From: Lucifuga dentata | Taxonomy: Eukaryota > Chordata > Actinopteri > Ophidiiformes > Bythitidae | Direction of reading: 5' to 3' | DNA: 64,000 nucleotides | Assembly (NCBI GenBank): GCA_014773175.1 | Contig: VXCM01001537.1 | Location: 62,001 to 126,000 of the forward strand | Shown: piece by piece, positions 1 through 13,500 of the stretch | Layout: each line of letters starts with the position of its first letter | How positions within the stretch are numbered: position 1 is the first letter of the stretch | Program-made: the position numbers and the translations under genes | Notes under the pieces: model-generated | Databases searched by the model: none | What the model was told of the DNA's origin: nothing | What the model saw: the letters and a program-made list of their open reading frames with translations, nothing else

Positions 1-33
1 GATTTTTGCTCACTCTGTCATATGAACTGCCAA

Positions 34-160
34 CAATAAAATACTGTGATGTAGCTTCACTGCCCCCTGGTGGTATGAAGCAGTGCAGCACGTGTGAAGA
101 ATTTGATGCGCTGCCTCACACCACCAGGGGGCAGTGAAGCTACATCACAGTGTTTTATTG
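34..160. repeat. 41-bp inverted repeat with two opposed CTCF-like motifs
   Basis: The arms 34-74 and 120-160 are reverse complements with one mismatch, separated by 45 bases. Each arm carries CCACCAGGGGGCAG (121-134 on +, 61-73 on the complement), which fits the vertebrate CTCF core consensus. The segment next to each arm (about 76-109 and 161-190) is also related as a direct repeat (GAAGCAGTGCAG at 78 and 163). This could be a foldback mobile element or an insulator-like site; sequence alone cannot decide. Confidence 0.7.
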
Positions 161-778
161 TGAAGCAGTGCAGTGAAGAACTTGATGCAGAACAGCTTTA
201 AGAGGCTGGATGTAACCACATAAAACTTCAAGAAGTCAGACAGATATTGAAGTAACCAAATCAGCACTGCAGCTACTGCTACAGAATTGGGCCATAATAC
301 ATTACATGTTAATTAGCTGCATTTTACTGCAATGGCATAGGAAGCCAGTCAGGTAGCAAGATCCTGTTTGATAGAGTCACTTTTGCTTGCTTTGACTGGC
401 TTATAGTCAGAGTGAAACAGTGGAAATATCTAAAAACATCAAACGTCAAAAATTGTCCAAGAATGTAAGAGTACTTTTAAAGAGTAACTTTTATACAATG
501 AGTGTTTTGGTTGTTTACTCTTGAAGTTAGATTGGCACACATATACATGACTGAATGTAAAGTAATAAGGATCTTAGAAGTCTGACATTTTCACACTATC
601 AACGGGACTTGTGAGACAGGAAGAATTACCAAGCAATAACAGATTTTAACAGCTCAGGATAAGCACAGTTAATAGTATATTTCTCCAGGTGCATAGAGCA
701 AATATTATAATATCCACTTTAATAAGCAATATTATAAATGGGAAAATCTATTTAGGAGTGAGTCACACCTTTATCTTT

Positions 779-1435
779 ATATCAATTTTCTCTGGCCATT
801 TTGCATGTTTGAGTCTAATATATTCAATTTTCATACGTTATGTTACTGACAATCATTTCCCAAAGGATAAAACCATATTTCAGCTTTCCTGATATTTTGC
901 AAAATCTCTTAATCTTTCATAATCAAATATTCAAGCGATATGCCCACCTTAAAAATCGATGTCTCGCCTACTAATAGTTACTCAAAATTATAAGTCACGG
1001 TCGTTTAAATTTTTCGATAAATGCAAGTCTTCTTTTGGGACTATATTCCCCGGTGGAGNAGTCACGGTCGTTTAAATTTTTCGATAAATGCAAGTCTTCT
1101 TTTGGGACTATATTCCCCGGTGGAGACATACCTTCACTCTACACTTTTTATTGCACTTAAACGCTAAAATTACATAACTTTGAAAAAACCTGCATACACA
1201 TCTTGTTCGTGATGATGGATTACCTATCCCAAGAATGTTTCAAGTATCAACAAGTTGATTTTAATAACGTACCAGAATGAACTGAAACTAATGGTGGTCT
1301 GGAAGGTAGGGAAAAACAATGTTTAATTCACCGTTCCAGTAGTATGCTTTGGGAAATTATTGTCAGTAACGTTATGTATATGAAAATTGAATATATTAGG
1401 CTCAAACTTGCAAAATGGCCATTACGGTCCTTTAA
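779..1435. mobile_element. TTAA-flanked long-TIR element, copy 1
   Basis: The left end (from about 779, decayed) reads GGCCATTTTGCATGTTTGAG. The reverse complement of the right end (1435 backwards) reads TTAAAGGACCGTAATGGCCA then a near match to the left end. The inverted similarity continues for about 90 bases, including GTTACTGACAAT and TTTCCCAAAG on both sides. The same family recurs at 34695 and 37114. There is no coding capacity, so it is a non-autonomous element. A TTAA target and AGGACC termini suggest a Kolobok- or piggyBac-like mobiliser; this is inference. True length is about 590 bases once the false 66-nt duplication is removed. Confidence 0.65.
993..1125. other. Assembly join with 66-nt false duplication
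   Basis: Bases 993-1058 and 1060-1125 are identical and separated by a single N at 1059. The pattern recurs with the same size at other N positions, so it is an unmerged contig overlap rather than biology. Confidence 0.85.
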
Positions 1436-1546
1436 TGTGTTGTAACCTCAAATATTGTTGATCACTGTAGACACTGACGCTTTCTATGTCACGCAGCAAT
1501 GGCAAAGTTTACTGGCGCTGTGTGGGTGTGAGACATGGATAGATAG

Positions 1547-4994
<3,448 letters not shown>

Positions 4995-5147
4995 ACCCTG
5001 GACCACTTGAATAAGTCCAGTCTTCACTGGACAAACACACAGATCATGGGAAACAATACTAATCAACAATCTAGAAAGAGAGAGGATGGGAGTTTGTGCC
5101 ACAATATGGCTCTAACATGCCACTATGATTAACCATTACTTTGAGAG

Positions 5148-5153
5148 AATAAA
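5148..5153 (+). terminator. dars1: dars1 polyadenylation signal
   Basis: A canonical AATAAA lies 154 bases after the dars1 stop codon, giving a short 3' UTR. It is the first such signal after the stop. Confidence 0.7.
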
Positions 5154-5526
5154 GCCATTGCAACAATGGGGTCTGCTTTATTGATTGAGGTGCAGTTGTC
5201 TAATATAACAGATATATTTAAAATGAGGAGGAGTTGGCTAATGATTAAAGTATGTTTTCATAAAGGAACATGTAATCTAAGGTATCCTTTAACCAATAAA
5301 CTAGTATTTGTCTAAGTTCTTTTCTATGGGGGTGTAACAAATGGCTGTAATACACATTTAAGTCCCTTCTACCAGCACAGACTGAGGACTCATTGTGATT
5401 CCCAGCAATATGCCTGTTTTCATAACGACAAATGTTTTGTAAGTAATTAGAGGATTAAACTCAAATAATAAAAGACTTCTCAAAACATAAATTGCTTCTC
5501 ATTTGGCCATTTATTAATTATTTTTG

Positions 5527-5532
5527 TTTATT
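5527..5532 (-). terminator. tmbim1: Candidate tmbim1 polyadenylation signal
   Basis: TTTATT on the plus strand reads AATAAA on the minus strand, about 455 bases past the tmbim1 stop codon. Another AT-rich candidate lies close by near 5508, so the exact site is uncertain. Confidence 0.4.
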
Positions 5533-5986
5533 GGAGAACCTCATACTGTGTCCTGCTTCAGCTTAGTTGTACGTTATCGTCTTATCAGTGGCCATAGGAA
5601 TTTAACATGACTATGGCTGACACAAGAAACTTCATAGGCTAAAAGAGAAACATTGCATGTCCCCTCCAGTGTAGTCCCCACATGGATGACCCACTACAAT
5701 ATTATTTGCTGAAACAAAAAGCCAAAAAAATGAAAATAACCATGCAAAAGTGTTAGCTTTATCTCAGCGTTCACAGTTCAATAAATTAAAGACCTTAAAT
5801 CCACTGCCCTGCTTACTACAGAGTAAGACAAAATGATAAAATATTACTGACATAAAAATTATTATTTACAATTAAGATATTGATACCTGATAACACATCC
5901 CAACTGTTGAGATTATATTCATATAGCATTATGATTTATGACAGTAAGTCCAAAGTACTGGAAGACAAGTTGCGCACTGCTCGTGC

Positions 5987-8900
5987 TTATTCCATTACGT
6001 CTCCAGTTGCTTGGAGAATGAAGAGGAAGATCTGAACCATGTCAACGTAGAGGGAAAGTGCTCCATAGATGTACTCCTCAGGACTGATGGCTTCCTCCCG
6101 GTCTCCAATAAGAAGCTGGGTGTTGTATGTTAAAAACTAACAGAACAAGAACATAAAACAAAATTCAGTGGTCAAAAAAGCAGGAACACAGGTTTTGCTG
6201 TTTTATAGCTGTGTCTGGATGCCAGCAGTTTGAAGACAATGAGCATCAAAGACCACAGCTAATAAAACTATATACTTTCTAACTTAAATCCCAAATAGTA
6301 AAACCACACAAGCATAAAGTCACATTCAAAGATCATGAATATGTAGATGCAATACAATTTTCTTTAAAGAAATGTTTGAGATCTGTCGGTCTGTCTGTGC
6401 GTTCACTACTTTGGTCCAAGGCAAGCTATCTTGACAACTGCTTACCAAATTGCAATGACATTTCATCTGGATATTCATGGGTATTTGAAGATGAGTTATG
6501 ATGATGATGGTGATGATTGTGAACCCTGACCTTTTCCTCTAGTGCAACCTTCAGGCCAATATTTCCACTTGCACACAAAACAAACATCAAAATGTAATGG
6601 GCAAATTGGCATAAGATTAGCTGAGCACATTGATGCTCTAGGGGAACATCCTTTTTCATTTTCAATTTTGTGCCTCCAGTCAAACCATAAACTTTGCACA
6701 AATGATCTTTAAATGGAATAGGCAAATCACCAATAAGTTTTCTGAGCACATTCGCGTTCCCAAGAGGATATAATTTTTCATTTTAATGACCGTACAACTT
6801 TCCCTCTTGCAACAACATCAGAAGAGCAAAACCATCACTATATTTGTTCTGTCCAACACTTGAGAATTGTGAGGTGTAATAAACATTGGAGAGTCTGGGG
6901 GTTGCTAGCAGAACTTGACACTTTAAATCTCCTTCTAATCTTTTAATTCCACGCTCTCCGGTTCAGAAATTCATGTGAACATAGACTCACCAGAGTGTAA
7001 ATGATGGCTCCAAGAGCAGCATAGAGCATTTGAAGCCAAGGGACCTGTTGAGTGACAGATAAGAAAGGCCTCTGTATGTGAAGTCACACAGATACAGCCT
7101 GCTGAGCTGCTCGCACTGAGAAACACGAGGAGAGGGAATGAATTAAAGTAGAATTTGACCCAAGTTTCCTTACATAGTGGAAGGAGAGGACAATGCTTGT
7201 AACAATTCCAATGATTATAAGCAAAACTGCAAGAATACAGAAGACTCCCCTGCAGGAGGTGAAATCCACCTGTGATGAGAAACAAGTCATTAGCAGGATG
7301 AAAGCGAAACCTTCAAAGCTAAAACACTTCAAGCCAAAAGAAACACCAGTCATGATCATTTTCGAGGATCATCATGATGTAAAAAAATAAATGTTGGGTG
7401 GATGCACAATGCAATCCCTACATATACCAGCCAAATATTAATCTTATTCATCTCGTGTTACATCAGGATCGCATCTTATTCCAAAATGTCATGAATATTT
7501 AAAGGAACTCAGAGACCCATTGTAATGCGAGACAAAGGCGTTCTTTTACACGAACAAAGACATTCTCTGACAAGCCACAGGCTACTGAGCCACAGACGCA
7601 TTTTTACATCTCCACCTACCTTTGTCTGGAAGCAGAAGATTGTGACAGCTATACAAACTACTGCTGTTATTCCAATGGCCATAAACACAGCTTTGGTGTT
7701 ATAATAGCTGTAAAAAACATAAGGCAATGATTACAACATGTAATACATTTTTCTCAACCGTACTGCATTTGTGTATTGTGCCACATTGCCTGAGGAGGAC
7801 ACACAAACAAACCTCGATATTGTTCCAGTCATGTAAGATAAGGCAAGAGTCTGCAACAAAACATGAAAAACTCATAAACCTGCTGCTCAGATGACATAAC
7901 TCTGGATTCTTACTCTTTCTTTCTTGCTTGGTGTTTTGTTTTGTTTTTCATTTCTTTTCCATTTTGAACTCAAGTATTTATGCTACATTACAACAGAACA
8001 AAATCTTCTTAAATTACTTACAAATATTGAGAGAAGCAAGAGGTTCCATGGGAAACGCCTCCTAAACACAAACAGGAATGAAAGAGTAGACAAACAGAGG
8101 TGTCATTGCTGGGAATAAGTACTGTAAATAAACTAAATAATTCAATAACATTAGTGAAATAAACTCAAATTAATTTCTAAGGCCAAGGCCATGCTTACCT
8201 TGGCTCTTTGCAGCAGAAGAGCATGCAGTAAACCAAAAAATAAACCGCACTATAGAAAGATAGATTTTTAAGTTTGTTACGTTATATTCTACACAGCATG
8301 GAATGACAATAAATAGCACTGATAATTTTTTTTTCTTTTTTTGTCTTGGAGTGCCACTCACAAAGATGCCCAGTAGATGCCAGGGTATCTGATGACAAAC
8401 TGCCTCACTGGATCACTATGAAAACACAGACATAAGCACTTAATAGTTATTTACTGTCCAATAACCACTTTTATCTACAAGGTGGGATATTGTACTGGAA
8501 TGAACAGAGATACTTACACAAATGTAAAAATAGCAACAACTGAAAAGGTGACAGCAAGCTGTGCTGTCAAAATTAAGTAAACCTGCCATAAAAACACAAA
8601 ACCAAGAAGTTCTGTTGTCCAACATGATGAGACTGCTGAGACTGTCAATATGAATGACACTGAAATAAATATGTCTGTGTGTCACGATTGCAAGTAAAAC
8701 TCCTTACCTTTCTGATGAAGGCATGCCGAATAGCTGTGCTTTCCCACTGATTGCTCACAAATTCCTCCATATCTCCTGCAGAATGTGTGATAGTGAAGTG
8801 GTGTTATAGACTTATTACACTTGGGAATGATCCTACATGTAATCCAGGATGTGATAAATGAAGTCCGGTGTCATTGCCTCAAAACCTGGGTTGGATGTAG

Positions 8901-9156
8901 GTACTCCAGCTGACAGAGTTGGTATCATGGGCATCCCAAATGAAGAAGGGCCTGGACACGCCAACCTGGAAGTCTGTGGGTTGATGCTCATCTGGCCCAT
9001 GTTAACAGGCTGAGCGTCATACATGCCAGGACTGGGGCTGTAAGCAGGAGGTGGTGGAACAGCAGAGTCTTGTGGCTGCTGTGGGTAGCTCCCATACATG
9101 GAATGGCGCAGTGCATCCTCATAGGATGGAGGGTTATCGTTATCGTCTTTAGACAT
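5987..9156 (-). CDS. tmbim1: Transmembrane BAX inhibitor motif-containing protein 1 (Lifeguard 3)
   Basis: A multi-pass membrane protein of the BI-1/Lifeguard family, which acts in Golgi, lysosome and ER membranes and damps Fas and ER-calcium cell death. Coding exons in order on the minus strand: 9156-8886, 8775-8708, 8582-8518, 8415-8362, 8249-8199, 8061-8022, 7850-7813, 7707-7620, 7269-7174, 7044-6991, 6136-5987. They total 975 nt, 324 residues. The Pro/Tyr-rich cytosolic N-terminus has two PPxY motifs (PPSY at 9-12, PPAY at 36-39), which are potential NEDD4-type ligase ligands. Hydrophobic segments follow, with family blocks IRHAFIRKVY, RRRFPWNLLLLSIFT, YMTGTISSYYNTKAV, FCFQTKVDFTSC and SPEEYIYGALSLYVD. 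The usual DTQL site of the sixth helix reads NTQL (Asn280), while the seventh-helix Asp (307) is kept. Linkage to pnkd as in human supports tmbim1 over grina or faim2. It converges with dars1 and diverges from pnkd. Confidence 0.92.
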
Positions 9157-9458
9157 TATGATTTTGCAAGACCACCTTAAAGAGGAAATGATCAGCTACA
9201 TCAGCTTTAATACACATAATACATGTTGATGGTATAATATTCCAGTGATTTTCACAGTTTCTAAATAAAATCTGCTGTGTTCTGTGGTTGCTGGAAAAAG
9301 TCAAGGCTGTGTATTTCTAAAAACCCATCTTCTGGACAAATGTGGGAAACCAGTGACAGAGATGAAAGTTTGCGCACACAGTCTAATCCAATTTGGTACT
9401 TTCAGGCAGAAAAAAAAAAAAAAGNAAAAAAAAAAAAAAGGAAGAAAAGCTTTCTTAC

Positions 9459-9600
9459 CTGCTGGCTTTAGACTCAGACAGGAACCTGGTGCCTTCCGCT
9501 CATCTCTCTCCCTGGAGGTTTGCAGACTTGCACCACAAGAGGATGTCATCTTTGTAATAGGATCCGCTCCCTGAAACACACACTGCTGCTGATGTGTCTG
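9459..9600 (-). promoter_or_regulatory. tmbim1: Probable non-coding first exon of tmbim1
   Basis: On the minus strand, CCAGCAG followed by gtaag at 9458-9454 makes a good donor. The acceptor near 9176 (tttaag before GTGGTC) lies just upstream of the ATG at 9156, so a 5' UTR intron is likely. The transcription start is not defined; the right-hand boundary given is approximate. Confidence 0.5.
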
Positions 9601-9618
9601 AGGAATCTGAGGGCACCT

Positions 9619-9631
9619 TGCTGAGTCAGCA
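9619..9631. promoter_or_regulatory. Perfect T-MARE / AP-1 type palindrome
   Basis: TGCTGAGTCAGCA is the exact 13-base Maf recognition element with an AP-1 core. It lies just upstream of the inferred tmbim1 5' exon, on the side facing pnkd. Function is inferred from motif and position only. Confidence 0.55.
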
Positions 9632-10490
9632 TATGGAAAAATTAATTTACAAAAAATAGATACAGTGTATGTATAAAACAGTTGGGCTACTCCAGGGTTT
9701 ACTTTTTTTCACATCTTTTGTACAGTAAGTAAGAACCCACTTTTTCCATCTGTGTTGTTCTATGTGGATGCTGTTTGTAGTGTTGTATTACAGAGAGAGA
9801 CAAAGTTTTCTCCACTGATGCCCTTTCCCTCTGGAACTTTCTCTCTCCAAGTCTCCAGACTCTGCCTCCCTCACCCTTTCTAAAAAAAAAAAAACTTGAA
9901 AATGCACTTGTTAAAGCTGCTTTGATGCTTGCACCTTTTTATTTTTTGTATTTACTTATTTATTAGTTTTTATTTTAATACATCTCTAAATTTTGTTCAG
10001 CCTCATTCATGTGTTTTCATTGTCTTTTTGGTGAAAAATCTGCTTCTCCTCATTTGTAGTTATTATTGCTCCCTGATATTATGTTTTCCTACTTTGTACA
10101 AAAGCAATACATCCATGTAATTATAATAATTACTGTATTGTTGTTAACTATACTTTTGTCATTCTACTACCAGTAGTAAGAATTGCTAAATTATTTAGAA
10201 GTGAACACAAAACGTGGTTTGCTACCATCCTATTAGCCATACTAACCCTCCACACATGACTAATTAAAGTGTCATTAACTGTTAATGCCTTCACATGATT
10301 AATATTGAATGATTATAAACTCAGCGTCCCAGGATACTTATTTACTTGTAGCAAGAGAAAAAACAGTACATGAATTATTTTTTCATGACTTCACAAACTA
10401 ACATTCTTAACACTGGGGAAGCAGATACTAATTACTGTTTGTCGTTTGTGATCATTAGTAAAATGTATTAAGGCTTAAAATATACACTAA
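9632..10490. other. tmbim1-pnkd divergent intergenic region
   Basis: About 0.9 kb between the 5' ends of two divergent genes. I see no coding sequence. It is AT-rich, with poly-A and poly-T tracts. The regulatory motifs I recognise sit at its two edges. Confidence 0.6.
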
Positions 10491-10494
10491 ATGC

Positions 10495-10541
10495 TTCCGG
10501 GTCTGGCGCGTCATAAATACGTCATTACGCTCTGCGCAGAG
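10495..10541 (+). promoter_or_regulatory. pnkd: pnkd core promoter / 5' UTR motifs
   Basis: Directly before the pnkd ATG are CTTCCGGG (ETS type, 10495), TACGTCATTA (CRE/ATF-like, 10518) and CTGCGCAG (NRF1 half-site-like, 10532). The cluster is CpG-richer than its surroundings, as in a TATA-less housekeeping promoter. Binding is not shown by sequence. Confidence 0.5.
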
Positions 10542-10544
10542 ATT

Positions 10545-13500
10545 ATGGCGGGTCCTGACTGGGTGCTAAGTCTGCTTGTCACCGCATCATTCTGCTGCTG
10601 TTTTGCTTTATGTTTGCGCTTCAGACGCACAGGACAAATAGTCTGGAGAAAATTGATGAGCAACATAATGGCCCGCACAGAGAAGCCATTGTTCCGAATT
10701 GCGTAAGTAATAAACGGCCAGAAACAGTGATACGAGATTTTAGTTGTCATCGCGGCGTTAGCGTATTTTAGCAGCATTTAGCTCTGATGGTGCCTTTAGT
10801 GTTGGCAGACTGTTTCACCAAACTCCATTCAGATTTGCTGCAGTTTGAGGTTGAATTGCTGTACAACAAAAATGCTACAAGTGAAAGTTTGACCAAAGGC
10901 CTCTCTTAAACTGATAGCAACCGCTGTTCTCTTCGGCAGGAACACAATCCAACAAGCAATTGTGTATTCTATAATACACACTTGTTTTATTTTAGAAGAT
11001 AAGCAAAGCTATAATTACTCGGCAACCAATTGTAGACAGAAACTACTAAAATAATGTGGAAGAAGTGTTACCAACTTGAAAACTAGATCTCAGTGATTTG
11101 GTCTTTAATGGTCTTTTAAGAAGCCTCATGAGTTCCTTTTTGGCCTTTCTAATGTTTCAACAGAGTGGGCGTGACGTCCAGAGAGGTGGTTCTCAAACTG
11201 TGTTGTGTATTCCAGATGACTGAAAAGTTCTGTAGACAGTTCAAAACAATTAAAGTGATTATATCACTTCATTCAAAAATAAAATCAGCTTCATTAAATT
11301 TGTTTTTAATTTAATAATTACCTTAATAATATTAACAATTTGGGTGTCAGTAACTCAAATATAGAACTTGGTTCAAAAACTTTGAATACCAGTGCCTTTA
11401 AGAATAGTGCATCAGAGATGAAAAATGCCAAAGCCATATGATAGACACTATAGCTCTAAATAACATTTTCAGCCTTTGAATTCTGATTCCAGGTACACGC
11501 TTTACACTAGGACCAGACTGGGCTACATGTTCTACAAGAGACAAATGAGGAAAGCTCGGGAGAATTACCCTACTGGACACTCCAGAGCTCAACCCATGGA
11601 GTTCAATGGTATGAGCTAGTCCTCATGTCACATTGCTCAGACTGTGTCACTTATAGGTTTGTAGTTATTGTGAGGAGATGCTAAAAAATCCTCTTGCTTG
11701 GGTCAGATACTGAAGTGGAGTGATGGTGTCACAATTGATACATGACAAAGATGTCATCACCATCAGTGCATGGGTGCAAAGACATGTATAGACATTATAT
11801 ATACGTTTAGTAACTTTAAGTCACTTAAAGTTGAAGTCACTTTTCATAAGTGTTTAATGATTTCCTCTTCGTCACACAGGTATCAAAATCATTCCCATCT
11901 CAGTTCTGTCGGACAACTACAGCTATCTTGTAATCGACATGGCCTCCAGCGTTGCAGTGGTAATAGATCCTGCAGACCCTCAAGCAGTTCAGGTAAATGC
12001 CTTAACAGTGATGACTTTTTAGCTACTTTATTATACAGCAGTTGTGTTACATCAAAGGGGGACTGGACCAATTTTCCACATCCAGTTCACTTTATTGGTC
12101 ATCTGGAGCACTGTTCAGAAAACAAGTATAGAAATACATTTGTGCTGAAGTACATTCTGCACTGGGTGCTGTGAAAAGTCAGGGAGACTGACCTCTTTGA
12201 CATCCTCAAGGGTTATATTGTCAGTTGCTTCTGTTACAGGTGTTGAAGCATTTGCAGCTTGATGAGCCTTTGTTTAAACTGCTGCTGAACTTTTGATTCA
12301 CTGTGGTGATAGAAGGTGATAACAGGATTCTGTAATTCTTCAGGCAGTCCTTGAGGAAGAAGGAGTGATGTTAGAAGCAATCCTCTGTACACACAAGCAT
12401 TGGTGAGAACAGTCATATTATCTAAATGTATGGTGTGAATGTATTTAAAGAATAATTAACTTAAGGATATGAGGCTAAATTTACCAGGTATGAAAGATAA
12501 AAACTTGCATGGTGTATAATGTGAATGTATGATCAAATAGTATCTCATATGCAAAAGTTAATGAGCTCATATTTTAATAGATACTTTAGAAAAAGGAAAT
12601 GTTGCAGAAGGCAAATTTTTGGTCATTTTTGTGAAGGGATAATTAATTGATAATCACTGCATTTTTTTTTTTTTTAAACCTTGTTGTCCCCATCAACACA
12701 CTATGTAGCTTTTTTAGATTTATCCACTCTGGAGAGCATTCTCAAAAAGTTACTTTTAAGGCAATTGAAAAAAAAAAAAACCCAAAATCAAAACACATAT
12801 TAGTATAGATTGAAAGCCAAACCTGAGATAAAGATGCATTTTGAAAAGAACTGGTCACAATGGTGAGACTGAGCTTTCTCTTCTGTTTACAGGGATCACA
12901 GTGGGGGGAACAAAGTTTTGAAAAGGCTCCACAGCTCATGTCGTATTTATGGAAATGCAGCTGATAACATTCCTGGACTCACGCAGTAAGTGGCAGCAAG
13001 AATAGCTCATATGACTTCACACACACTCAGCTTGACTGTACGGAGACCTGTCTTGTCCTCTTTCAGCATTCCCTCTCTCGTTCCACTGAATACTTCAGGA
13101 TTTTCATGATTGACTTGTCAGCTGACTTCCCAGTAAATTAACATGAGGACAACATTCTGTTTAGTCATATGTCAAAAAAATTGGGGTCATGTTACAGTAT
13201 ATGCTAAACAATGTCCACAGAAGTGGATTTCCCAAAATGTTGATGGCAAGTTTGATTTTACAATCTCAGTGAGGCCCTTTTGGCTGTACCTGTAGTATCT
13301 CTAGGATGGTACTGCAACTAGTCGTGATATTTGGACCAATTATAGCCAGGGGAGGGTATCGGAAGTAGAAAACACAGTGCCTTGGAGGCCCTCCACAAAG
13401 AACAACCAAAGAGCCTGAATCACCATTTCTTGAGCTGTTCAAGACATCTTTTTGCCCTGAAAGTTCTACTTCATATGAAGACTTACCAATCAGATGGTTT

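Noticed and set aside
9301..9579. Open frames on both strands near the tmbim1 5' exon
   Set aside because: They cross a poly-A/N join; the real feature there is the non-coding first exon.
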